64,000 bases of DNA from Candidatus Poribacteria bacterium. Its GTDB lineage: Bacteria > Poribacteria > WGA-4E > WGA-3G. Below are positions 26,809 to 34,425 of the stretch, in pieces (position 1 is the stretch's first letter; every line of letters begins with the position of its first letter). A program made the position numbers and the translations under genes. The notes below the pieces were generated by a model, which saw nothing but the letters and a program-made list of their open reading frames with translations, ran no database searches and was not told the origin of the DNA. The stretch lies in assembly GCA_028820635.1 (NCBI GenBank), contig JAPPIG010000071.1:30508-94507 (forward strand), in the 5' to 3' direction.

Positions 26809-27996
26809 TTATCCGTATAGCCGTTCAGTTTCTTGTGATAACCATGTGCCGTAATCGCGTGGCATCTCTTTAGGTGCGCCGAGTCCGTTTTCATTGAGCC
26901 ATCGCAATAGAGGATGTTCCCGATTTTTCTGCGGTAATTCTACCCGTGTACCGTAAATAGCAGACTCAAATATACCCATTAATATTTCCATCACATGACG
27001 TCCTTCTTCGCCGCTGCATTCATGTTCACGATTTTCGTCGAGAGCGTTCACATACTCGTCAACAATACCGTAATCATCGGCATCTGCGCCTTTATCTTTG
27101 TCAAAATGTTCAGGGAAAATAGGTGTTAGTTTTTCCCAATGGTCGTGTGTGCCATCAGGTACAAAATGTGGTGTTGGTAGCCACCACGCCCCTTTCAATT
27201 CAGACCAGAATAACCTACCTTCACTGCCGTAGAGTTCTAAAACATACGCGTCACTATCCACCTTTGGAAAGCGTTGTTGAATTAGTGTCCCTGTAACATT
27301 TCCATCAAATTGAAGTGTCGAAGTTGTATACTCGGCTACGACTGTGCCCATGCCTGCTGGGGATGGAAGGACATCTTCTGGTTTTAGTTCGCGTCCGCCT
27401 GCTGTTGCCTGGGTCACGACGCTGCGGCAATGTCCACCGAAACGGAGCATATTGTTGACAACATGCGTTCCGATATTCATCAATCCATAGCCAGCGTAAT
27501 ACCCTTTTCCACACGCGTAGATATAGCGCAAGTTGCCTATTTTTCCTTCATCAAGAGCTTCTGCGACTGACTGCATAGTGGGACTGACTCGCCTTTGATG
27601 ATGGACAACCACGCGAGCGTTTTTCTCTTTTGCTTTGGCAATTACTGCATCTGCTTGAACTAAGTCAACACAGAGTGGTTTTTCAACTTCAATGTTTACA
27701 CCGTGTTCCAGCACACGCATACAGAGCGGATAGTGCATTTCTGTTGCTGTCGGGATTGCGACAATATCGGGCGTAGTCTGCCGAATCATTTCATCTAAAT
27801 CGGTGAAATGTGTTGAGACGTTGACGATCTTACCGAGTGCGTCTAATCGTTCCTGAACAAGATCGCAGAGTGCAACGATTTCGGTGCGCGGGTGTGCATG
27901 ATATGCTTTTGCTGCGGAGGTGCCGCGACTTCGGCATCCTAATATGGCAACGCGATAGGTTTTCATAGGTGTTTTCGCCAAATTCCGTTTGTCCAA
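26809..27996 (-). CDS. Gfo/Idh/MocA family NAD(P)-dependent oxidoreductase
   Basis: About 395 residues from a TTG at 27996 that has AGGAAGG eight bases upstream; ATG codons at 28017 and 27966 lack usable sites, so the start is uncertain. Rossmann motif YRVAILGCRSRGTSAAKAY, cofactor loop NIEVEKPLCVDLVQAD with the conserved EKP lysine, and VVHHQRRVSPTMQSV lining the pocket. C-terminal residues HPLLRWLNENGL. It probably oxidises a sugar or cyclitol in the same pathway as the two downstream genes on this strand (PhyH, dehydratase). Confidence 0.88.
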   Translation of the reverse strand: MDKRNLAKTPMKTYRVAILGCRSRGTSAAKAYHAHPRTEIVALCDLVQERLDALGKIVNVSTHFTDLDEMIRQTTPDIVAIPTATEMHYPLCMRVLEHGVNIEVEKPLCVDLVQADAVIAKAKEKNARVVVHHQRRVSPTMQSVAEALDEGKIGNLRYIYACGKGYYAGYGLMNIGTHVVNNMLRFGGHCRSVVTQATAGGRELKPEDVLPSPAGMGTVVAEYTTSTLQFDGNVTGTLIQQRFPKVDSDAYVLELYGSEGRLFWSELKGAWWLPTPHFVPDGTHDHWEKLTPIFPEHFDKDKGADADDYGIVDEYVNALDENREHECSGEEGRHVMEILMGIFESAIYGTRVELPQKNREHPLLRWLNENGLGAPKEMPRDYGTWLSQETERLYG

Positions 27997-28305
27997 CGAA
28001 ATTGCCTTCCTTAACATTCTCCGTAAAATGCTAATTTGCGAACGCTATTTTGTTTAATGTTAACCTATTTTGAAGATGTAGTCAAGTTTTAATCTCAGGA
28101 ACGAAAAGGTCGTCAATATCAAAAAAAGTTGTATAATATCCATGCAGGACTCTTCCGCTCCGCAGCAGATTTTGATTCTAAAGTAAATTTCCTGAATAAC
28201 ACCGATTTCAAACACACTAACATGTATGTAAGAGGGCAATTTATTGCGCCTCTTTCTTGTGAGACTGAATGCCGAATGTGCATTTAGTCTTAATTTTACA
28301 CATAC

Positions 28306-28599
28306 TATAGTAAACTTTAGAATTTACAGGACGTTTTAAGATGTAAGAGGGTACTCCGATTCCTGACTAACATTGGTTTCGTCGTGATTCGGAGATCACC
28401 CTATAGAATATATGTGAACTTATTTACATAATTTAACCTAAGTTGCTACCTATAAGATTTCAAGCAGATAGACCTTGTTTTTTGCTAAAAAAACAAGCAT
28501 TTTGCACTGATTCTGATGTTTTCTGTTATAAATCGGGGTTAAAAACCCCTCCTACAAGAGCGTTCGTAAATAAGTGGCAACTTGGGTTAATTTACTATA
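28306..28599. mobile_element. Family B element, copy B3, interrupted by MITE A1
   Basis: The left end tatagtaaactttagaattt matches B2 and B4, and the inner modules gagggtactccgattcctga and gattcggagatcaccc are recognisable. The right terminal repeat is split: aattt before and aatttactata after the 154-bp MITE. Removing the MITE and one aattt restores a tatagtaaatt-type end in inverse orientation, so B3 was there first. Confidence 0.75.
28435..28588. mobile_element. 154-bp MITE, copy A1
   Basis: Starts AACCTAAGTTGCTACCTAT and ends with the inverse form (ATAAGTGGCAACTTGGGTT), imperfect terminal inverted repeats of 19 bp. Flanked by a 5-bp direct repeat AATTT (28430-28434 and 28589-28593). Inside are a run of A/T around ttttttgctaaaaaaac and the hairpin GGGGTT aaa AACCCC at 28535-28549. 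No coding capacity, so it must have been moved by a transposase encoded elsewhere. Confidence 0.9.
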
Positions 28600-28706
28600 A
28601 CATAATTTACTATAAGAGGTGTAATTCATTGCGTCTCTTTCTTGTGAGAGGGAATGCCGAATGTGCATTTAGTCTTAATTTTACACATACTAAAAAGGAG
28701 TTAATC

Positions 28707-30722
28707 ATGAAAACCTATTTGATGTTTACATGTATCGCAATAACAGTTCTATTTTATTTGGGGTGTGCTTCGGATGAAGATAATACTTCATTAGAAAATC
28801 CAGCATCCCTTCAATTTCCAGCGGGGTTAAATGCAGCACCTCTGGGTGATGATGTTGTGCTTGAAAATATGTATGAAGCAGAAGCTACTAGACTTGCGGA
28901 TAAAACACCTGTCCAAATTGTAACTGTAATTGAAGGCACTGGACGAGTGACTCTTGAAGCGCGTTTTCGCGGCGTTCGCGACTTGGGACTCGGATATCCT
29001 GTTTACGAATGCGAGTTGATGGATGATGTCGCTGAGGCGATGGGTGGAATTGCCCAAGGCATGTCTGGTAGTCCGGTCGGCCCACCAGGGCGTGTCATGG
29101 GTGCATTGGCATACGGAGACTATTTTTCAAAGGCACCTACGCGCTTTTTGGTTACATCCATTGATGCAATGGAAGCCTCAAGATCGCATCAAACATTTGG
29201 GGACTTACGCAATGTTGAACGTGCCCCAGCAGCTCCATCGGGTATTGTTTCCATGTATACACCTGTGAAAACACCGCTAATGATTACTGGTTTACAGCCA
29301 CATAGACTTGAACAACTCAATTCATATCTGCAGGGTTCTCGTTATGAATTCCTTCAATTCGTGGCTGCCATTGGTGGTGCACCTGCTGCGCCCAAAATCA
29401 CAACCACAAGTTTGAAAGCTGGAGATATGATCGGTGCTGCTATTGCAACAGGTGATGTTATCAATGCGATAGGGTTCGGAACAGTGACACAAGTATATGA
29501 CGATGGGACATTTGTTGCTTTTGGACATCCATTCAATGGTGATGGTAAATCAGCGATGCCGGTGTATAGAGCTGTCGTCAATGGAATTGTGCCAAATCTG
29601 CAGGCATCCTATAAATCTGTCGCTGCCTACGGAAATCCAATCGGCACGATTACTAAAGACCTTCTACCGGGCATTGTAGGGGAATTAGGTAAAATGCCCG
29701 ATATGATACCTGTCAAGATTACCTACGACGCAGGTAATGGTGAACTAATTGAGAAACATCACAAGGTTGCCTATGGACAGGAAACGTTTATTCCTACCGT
29801 TGTATGGGTAACGATGGACGCACTCCGCCAAGAAATCAGTCCGCGTACAGTGGACTCAACAATTCAACTTCATTTCAAAGAGACAGATAAGATTTTTAGC
29901 AGATCCTTCCGAACAACAGCAACGGATAGTAGTTTTGAAGGTTTATTCCAAACACAATCCGTTATCGGGGCATTCACGGATATCCTCACGAACAATGCAG
30001 GCAAAGCAACATTGGACCGTGTTGATATCACTGTCAAAGACACGCCTCAGATTTGGCGTGCTGATATAGATAAAGTGATTGTACCGGAGGAAGTTATCGC
30101 TGGTGAAAGCGCAACATTTACGATTGTGCTACTCCCACACTGGAGTGCAACTGAAAACGGTCGCACAATTGAAAAAGAGGTAACTATTCACATTCCTGAG
30201 AATTTCCCGGAAGGGAAAGCTCGCCTCCATGTTGAAGCCCAATATCAAGAGGGTGATTTTTTCTTTGGATCTGACGATTTCATTATTTTTGATGATTTTG
30301 GTGATTCTGATGAGGGTCCATCTTTACCGCAAAATCTTGATCAATTCATTGATGAGCAGGTGGCAGCACAAGTTGATCCTGGTTCTATTCTCATAATACT
30401 TCTGCCGCCAGATGATTTTGGTTATGATTTTGAATTACCGGAATTTGATTTTGAATTACCGGAACTGGACGATATAGAGATACCTGAACTCCCTGAGATA
30501 CCTGAACTCCCACCCATTGACGATGTTCCACCTTTAGATGACTTGCCGTCTTTTGAAGAGATTGAACCAGCGGAGCCTGTTGAAATTGCAATTGTTATTG
30601 ACGATTTCATTGTAATCGGGTCTAAACGTATCACCGTGGATATAAAAGTACCCGTTACAGAAGATGATTTTCCACCGGATATCCTTGAAATCCCAATTCC
30701 TAACTTACCTGATGGTGAATAA
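28707..30722 (+). CDS. Lipoprotein with SpoIVB/S55-type peptidase domain
   Basis: 671 residues from ATG 28707, chosen because AAGGAG lies seven bases upstream and a lipoprotein signal follows at once (lipobox FYLGC); the frame extends upstream only through repeat DNA. The S55 signature is clear: GIAQGMSGSPVGPPGRVMGA (putative nucleophile Ser in MSGSP) and further on GTVTQVYDDG with FVAFGHPFNGDG (putative catalytic His in GHPF). The middle portion holds a beta-sandwich region, and residues about 540-640 are an acidic, proline-rich low-complexity tract (FELPELDDIEIPELPEIPEL). SpoIVB cleaves a regulator in sporulating Firmicutes; here there is no sporulation context, so an envelope protease or a binding protein is more likely. 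Confidence 0.85.
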   Translation: MKTYLMFTCIAITVLFYLGCASDEDNTSLENPASLQFPAGLNAAPLGDDVVLENMYEAEATRLADKTPVQIVTVIEGTGRVTLEARFRGVRDLGLGYPVYECELMDDVAEAMGGIAQGMSGSPVGPPGRVMGALAYGDYFSKAPTRFLVTSIDAMEASRSHQTFGDLRNVERAPAAPSGIVSMYTPVKTPLMITGLQPHRLEQLNSYLQGSRYEFLQFVAAIGGAPAAPKITTTSLKAGDMIGAAIATGDVINAIGFGTVTQVYDDGTFVAFGHPFNGDGKSAMPVYRAVVNGIVPNLQASYKSVAAYGNPIGTITKDLLPGIVGELGKMPDMIPVKITYDAGNGELIEKHHKVAYGQETFIPTVVWVTMDALRQEISPRTVDSTIQLHFKETDKIFSRSFRTTATDSSFEGLFQTQSVIGAFTDILTNNAGKATLDRVDITVKDTPQIWRADIDKVIVPEEVIAGESATFTIVLLPHWSATENGRTIEKEVTIHIPENFPEGKARLHVEAQYQEGDFFFGSDDFIIFDDFGDSDEGPSLPQNLDQFIDEQVAAQVDPGSILIILLPPDDFGYDFELPEFDFELPELDDIEIPELPEIPELPPIDDVPPLDDLPSFEEIEPAEPVEIAIVIDDFIVIGSKRITVDIKVPVTEDDFPPDILEIPIPNLPDGE

Positions 30723-30733
30723 ATAGGAACTTT

Positions 30734-30866
30734 TATAGTAAATTTTAGAATTAATTAGACATTACGGGTTTGTAAAAGTGAACTCCGATTCCCGACTGCA
30801 AACGTGTCGCGATTCGGAGATCGCTCCTACAAATCAGGTGTATAATTATTTCAATAATTCACGATA
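30734..30866. mobile_element. Family B inverted-repeat element, copy B4
   Basis: 133 bp. Left end tatagtaaattttagaatta, right end complement tatcgtgaattattgaaata. Inner modules aactccgattcccgac and gtcgcgattcggagatcgc are inverse-complementary with mismatches. It follows the S55 gene by 11 bp. Confidence 0.75.
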
Positions 30867-30912
30867 GATTTTCACACCTCGCCTCGCGGAGGCGTTTGTA
30901 AGTATCCGCACT

Positions 30913-31101
30913 ATGAAAAACTTCATAGAAACTCTTACGTCCTGCCCGGAGACGTTAAATCCGCGTATCTATTCAGATGAGAAATCAATGAAGATGGTAC
31001 TACGCTTTTGCAAATTAGAAATCCTCAATTGGGTTGATAAGTATATACAGAACCAATCCGAAAATGGAGATATTCGTTTGCGCATGAAAAAAAGATTATA
31101 A
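30913..31101 (+). CDS. Possible small protein, unknown
   Basis: A 62-residue frame (MKNFIETLTSCPETLNPRIY ... RMKKRL), helical and charged, without recognisable family. No good ribosome-binding site (the nearest purine-rich stretch, cggagg, is about 20 bases away). It lies 21 bp ahead of a lipoprotein gene in the same direction. It may be the remnant of a gene rather than a real one. Confidence 0.3.
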   Translation: MKNFIETLTSCPETLNPRIYSDEKSMKMVLRFCKLEILNWVDKYIQNQSENGDIRLRMKKRL

Positions 31102-31122
31102 GATGTTTGGAGGTACAGATAG

Positions 31123-31734
31123 ATGTTATATTCCAGTGTCCATCAATTTTCTCGGAATTTTTTGAAAGTCTTTACCCTTGTTTTAATTTCCTTAATGATT
31201 GTGCTGATATACGGCTGCATTCAAAACCGAAGTAAAGACTTCATTAAATTGGATGCTCCACTGAGAGATGTGCTGCCCAAAATCACCCTTGTTGTTCCTG
31301 AAGAGGAAAGCAAAGATGGAAAACCTTTAGAAATCACTGTAGGTAGTACATTCAGTGGTGAAGGTGAGTATACTGTTGGTGCTGGTGAAACTCATAAATT
31401 CACGTATACATTTTACAAAAAGCATGTTGTTGAAGCAAATAAGTATATCTTTGTGGTAGTTTCCTACAATTGGGGTGGTACAGGTACTTTTTATTACCTT
31501 ACGGCAGTTGAGAAAACAACATTTAAAGGTGCTCAGGCATTCCTACTTGGAGATCGTGTGGAGATAAAAAAAGTTTATATGTTCAAGCCATACCGTGGTG
31601 ATTACGTAACTGTCAACTATAAGGGAAGGGAATCTGGAACAAGCATGAGTGAAAAGCCTGATAAAGCGATTGAACAGCACTTTACAATCCATCAAGGAAA
31701 ACTAATGGATGTGAAATTTGTTGATGAAAAGTGA
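31123..31734 (+). CDS. Hypothetical lipoprotein
   Basis: 203 residues. Hydrophobic segment about 16-34 ending in a lipobox LIYGC; mature protein predicted to be lipid-anchored. The remainder is beta-rich (GEGEYTVGAGETHKFTYTFY, KYIFVVVSYNWGGTGTFYYL) with no catalytic signature and no family I recognise. TTGGAGG lies about eleven bases before the ATG. Probably an extracytoplasmic binding or structural protein. Its neighbours downstream are repeats. Confidence 0.7.
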   Translation: MLYSSVHQFSRNFLKVFTLVLISLMIVLIYGCIQNRSKDFIKLDAPLRDVLPKITLVVPEEESKDGKPLEITVGSTFSGEGEYTVGAGETHKFTYTFYKKHVVEANKYIFVVVSYNWGGTGTFYYLTAVEKTTFKGAQAFLLGDRVEIKKVYMFKPYRGDYVTVNYKGRESGTSMSEKPDKAIEQHFTIHQGKLMDVKFVDEK

Positions 31735-32888
31735 ATAAATACCAGAGATATTTATTAGACATTATAATGTGATTTAATCGGAAATGTCTGATAACGCCAA
31801 GCCCCAAATATAGGCAAAAAGCGAATGAGTTGTAGGTCGGGTAGAGCTTGCGAAACCCGACATGTTGGGACTAAAACACTATTTTCAAAACTTGCTTGAG
31901 CCGCTCCTGCGATTTCCTTGTGAACTCACAAGGTTTGCTTTGAAACCTTGATATTGTCCAAATCAACGCAGCATGCGCTTTTGGCATGCTGCGGGTTTCG
32001 CTCCGCTCTACCCGACCTACAAACTCAGTTGGGCGGAACAACTCCGCCCTTCCATTAAAATACTTATCCCAGGGTTATTCAGTTTTCTATATTTTTGATG
32101 ATTTTTTGCTATGACGTTAATTTAATGTGTTGCCATTTTGTCCATGCTTTCAGTCCCGTAGGGACGATATGTTTATAGAAAATGTTGTTCAACCCCCCTT
32201 GAGTTCCGTAGGAACGGCATAGAAGGATAGACATATCGTCCCTACGGGACTAAGAACTGGGGTGGGGTACTCGTTTTCTATAAACATATCGTCCCTACGG
32301 GACTAAAGAGTATTTCTGATATTCAGAAATCCTTAAGTTTACACCCGGGGAATGCCTAATGGCATTCATACCGTTGATTTATGGGTTTCACCTTCGGTTC
32401 AACCCAACCTACGGGATTTATCAAACTCACGTTAATAGATATATGTAAGCAGTATTGTGCAGAGGAAAATAATTCTATAGCAGAAATTTTTTCAGATGTT
32501 TTATATTCCTAAATTTTCCTTGACATTCATATTATGGGGTGTTAAAATATATGTGTTGATGACTCGTTGCGAGTCATCCCGTAAATAGAAAAACTCACAA
32601 CGAGTGCTTGTTGTAGGGTAAGTATTAGAGTACTCGCCCTACCTGACAAAGGAAATCAACGAACTTGAGAAGCAGTTTGCCATTCCTCGCCATTTTAATT
32701 ATACCGTACTGTATTAGCTTAGTCAAGGACCTTTTTAGTACCTTATGTGTACTATGAAGTTGTACTTGGCTTTTTTAATTTAGACATGGTAGGTTAGACC
32801 TGATAGGTGGTTATATGTTCGGGGAATGGCAGCTGTTCCTCATTAAAATAGAAGTAACAACTTTATCGCTATTTTAGAGGAGTTTAAG
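31735..32888. repeat. 1.15-kb gene-free, repeat-rich stretch
   Basis: No protein or RNA gene recognised. Contents: 31757-32020, an element shared with 49499-49724 (starts agacattataatg, contains the GTAGGTCGGGTAGAG arm and its inverse at the right end, plus hairpin stem GCAGCATGC, loop gcttttg at 31968-31992); 32033-32073, a gcggaacaactccgccc hairpin repeated at 34370-34410; 32151-32308, a copy of the composite hairpin repeat with GTCCC tac GGGAC stems; 32558-32578, perfect hairpin GATGACTCG ttg CGAGTCATC. Confidence 0.7.
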
Positions 32889-33476
32889 ATGTCAAAAAGA
32901 TTGTTTCTAATTCTAGCTATCCTAGCAACAACCGTTTCTATATTAGGTTGTGGAACTGATGTAAAACCAAATTATTTCATAGGTATGTTCAGAGATGAAG
33001 GTGATATAGATCGTCTTTCTGAATGCCTTGTAGAAACCCCATCTGTAGAAGGTGATATTATCACAATTAAGGCGGATAGTCCGTGTCTGGTAGATTTATC
33101 TAAACGCGATACCAGTGATCCAAATATGGATGTATCCTTTTCAGAGATACTTAATGATCCTGAACAATATCTTGATAAGATTCTAACTTTTGAGGCTATT
33201 GTAAAAAAGATGCATAATGTGCATCATGTAGAATTATATACCAATAGAAAAGGCATGACATTTCACATAATATCTCATGGTGCTGACATCCATACATTAG
33301 ATGAAGATGGCGAAGAAGAAGATATTGTTCCGAATAGGAAATACAAATTCAAAATCAGAATCTATCAACTGACAACCCATGCTGATTGGAATGGGCGATG
33401 GCAAATTCACTCAGAATTTATCATTACTCAAAATAAAAAGATTGTGCATCTGCCTGTGCCTGTAGAAGGTAAATAG
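32889..33476 (+). CDS. Hypothetical lipoprotein
   Basis: 195 residues. Lipoprotein signal with lipobox SILGC. The region FSEILNDPEQYLDKILTFEA followed by VKKMHNVHHVELYT and KYKFKIRIYQL has the strand pattern of a small OB-fold such as that in tRNA_anti-like or NirD-type periplasmic proteins, but this is only a guess. GAGGAG lies six bases before the ATG. Followed 50 bp later by a small Cys-rich protein gene, probably co-transcribed. Function unknown. Confidence 0.7.
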   Translation: MSKRLFLILAILATTVSILGCGTDVKPNYFIGMFRDEGDIDRLSECLVETPSVEGDIITIKADSPCLVDLSKRDTSDPNMDVSFSEILNDPEQYLDKILTFEAIVKKMHNVHHVELYTNRKGMTFHIISHGADIHTLDEDGEEEDIVPNRKYKFKIRIYQLTTHADWNGRWQIHSEFIITQNKKIVHLPVPVEGK

Positions 33477-33526
33477 GGATTTGAACAAAGTAGATGGTAG
33501 GATTTACCCAAGCGAGGTATATAACA

Positions 33527-33838
33527 ATGCGCTATAGAGGTGCTACACATAGCAAGCGATGCAATGCAAAGACTGTACCCATGAATTGCAGGTATTGTGG
33601 ACAGGAAGTTTTTTACTTTACATGTGATTGTGGCTCTAAAGTTTTCTTTGAGGAACTCGGGGACCCGTGGCCTATACATGATTGTAGCAAAGATTGTCAG
33701 GTTATCGGGTTTCAAATGATTTTGCCGAAAGGATATCTGTTAGATGGTCAACCTAAAGATGCAATCACTTTAGGGTTTATGGATATTCAAGGCGACACGT
33801 TATTGCATGGATACGCTATCAAAGTTAAGAAAATCTAA
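33527..33838 (+). CDS. Small putative zinc-binding protein
   Basis: 103 residues from the ATG at 33527, which has GAGG nine bases upstream; an ATG 33 bases earlier lacks one. The N-terminal half holds a likely zinc ribbon: MNCRYCGQEVFYFTCDCG with C-x2-C and C-x-C pairs, then HDCSKDC. The second half is beta-rich (LDGQPKDAITLGFMDIQG). No signal peptide, thus cytoplasmic. Ends 25 bp before a strong hairpin terminator. No family recognised. Confidence 0.6.
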   Translation: MRYRGATHSKRCNAKTVPMNCRYCGQEVFYFTCDCGSKVFFEELGDPWPIHDCSKDCQVIGFQMILPKGYLLDGQPKDAITLGFMDIQGDTLLHGYAIKVKKI

Positions 33839-33863
33839 AACTGATAACCTGTAAAAGTGTATC

Positions 33864-33913
33864 AAAACAGAACTCGTGCTAAGATTGAAAAATCTTGGCA
33901 CAGGTTCTGTTTT
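33864..33913. terminator. Long hairpin terminator
   Basis: Arms 33864-33886 and 33891-33913 (AAAACAGAAC..GTGC.AAGATT and its inverse) pair with about two mismatches around a gaaa tetraloop and end in TTTTT on the + strand and AAAA-rich sequence on the other, so it can end transcripts in both directions. It closes the 32889-33838 unit. Confidence 0.85.
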
Positions 33914-34121
33914 TACACTATAATGCAGATGTGGGCTCGATATGGTTCCAAAGATTCCCTACCAAAGTTATTCACTGTATTAGTGAATTGAATAGCAGAA
34001 TTATTCTGAAGAAAAACGTGATATGTTAATAACTACCAATTGCGAAATTTTTTCAACCTTTTCACTTATACATCGCCTTTAAACTACAGCATCTTTGGCA
34101 ATGTAGGAGGTGAAATCTAAA

Positions 34122-34298
34122 ATGAAGATAGCCGTATTCACAAACGTATTAATAATTTTTTTGAGTATTTTAGGTTTTGTTTTAGATAACAGAAATCCCA
34201 ACCAATATGTTGAAAACAACTATTATTCTATATCTATTAGCAGTCATATAAGTAAAGCCAACTCGATTATCCAAAAGTTAGGTACAGATACAAAATAG
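34122..34298 (+). CDS. Small single-pass membrane protein, hypothetical
   Basis: 58 residues from ATG 34122, preceded by TAGGAGG at suitable distance; a GTG four codons earlier overlaps that site. One hydrophobic segment (IAVFTNVLIIFLSILGFVL) at the N-terminus, then a polar Asn/Ser-rich tail. No family recognised. Between repeats, no obvious partner. Confidence 0.5.
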   Translation: MKIAVFTNVLIIFLSILGFVLDNRNPNQYVENNYYSISISSHISKANSIIQKLGTDTK

Positions 34299-34425
34299 AA
34301 ATAAGCATACATCGTTTCGGTCATGAACTTTAAGTAATGATCTATGATGATCGTGCCGATCAAATAATTAACGGAACAACTCCGCCCTTTCATTGAAATA
34401 CTTATCCCTATCTATCATACCTCGA

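Larger units (their letters stand above)
28229..28692. repeat. 80-bp direct repeats flanking a nested element
   Basis: 28229-28307 and 28613-28692 are direct repeats beginning taagagg and ending in an identical stretch of about 41 bases (gaatgccgaatgtgcattta ... acacatacta). Between them lie element B3 and MITE copy A1. The right copy ends just before the ribosome-binding site of the 28707 gene, so its upstream region has been duplicated. Confidence 0.8.

Noticed and set aside
28435..28588. piggyBac-type TTAA target for MITE A1
   Set aside because: TTAA is seen at both ends of copy A1 only by chance; A2 and A3 have no TTAA, while all three fit a 5-bp duplication.
28443..28706. N-terminal extension of the S55 lipoprotein
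   Set aside because: The extension is translated repeat and MITE DNA. AAGGAG and a lipoprotein signal peptide begin at 28707.
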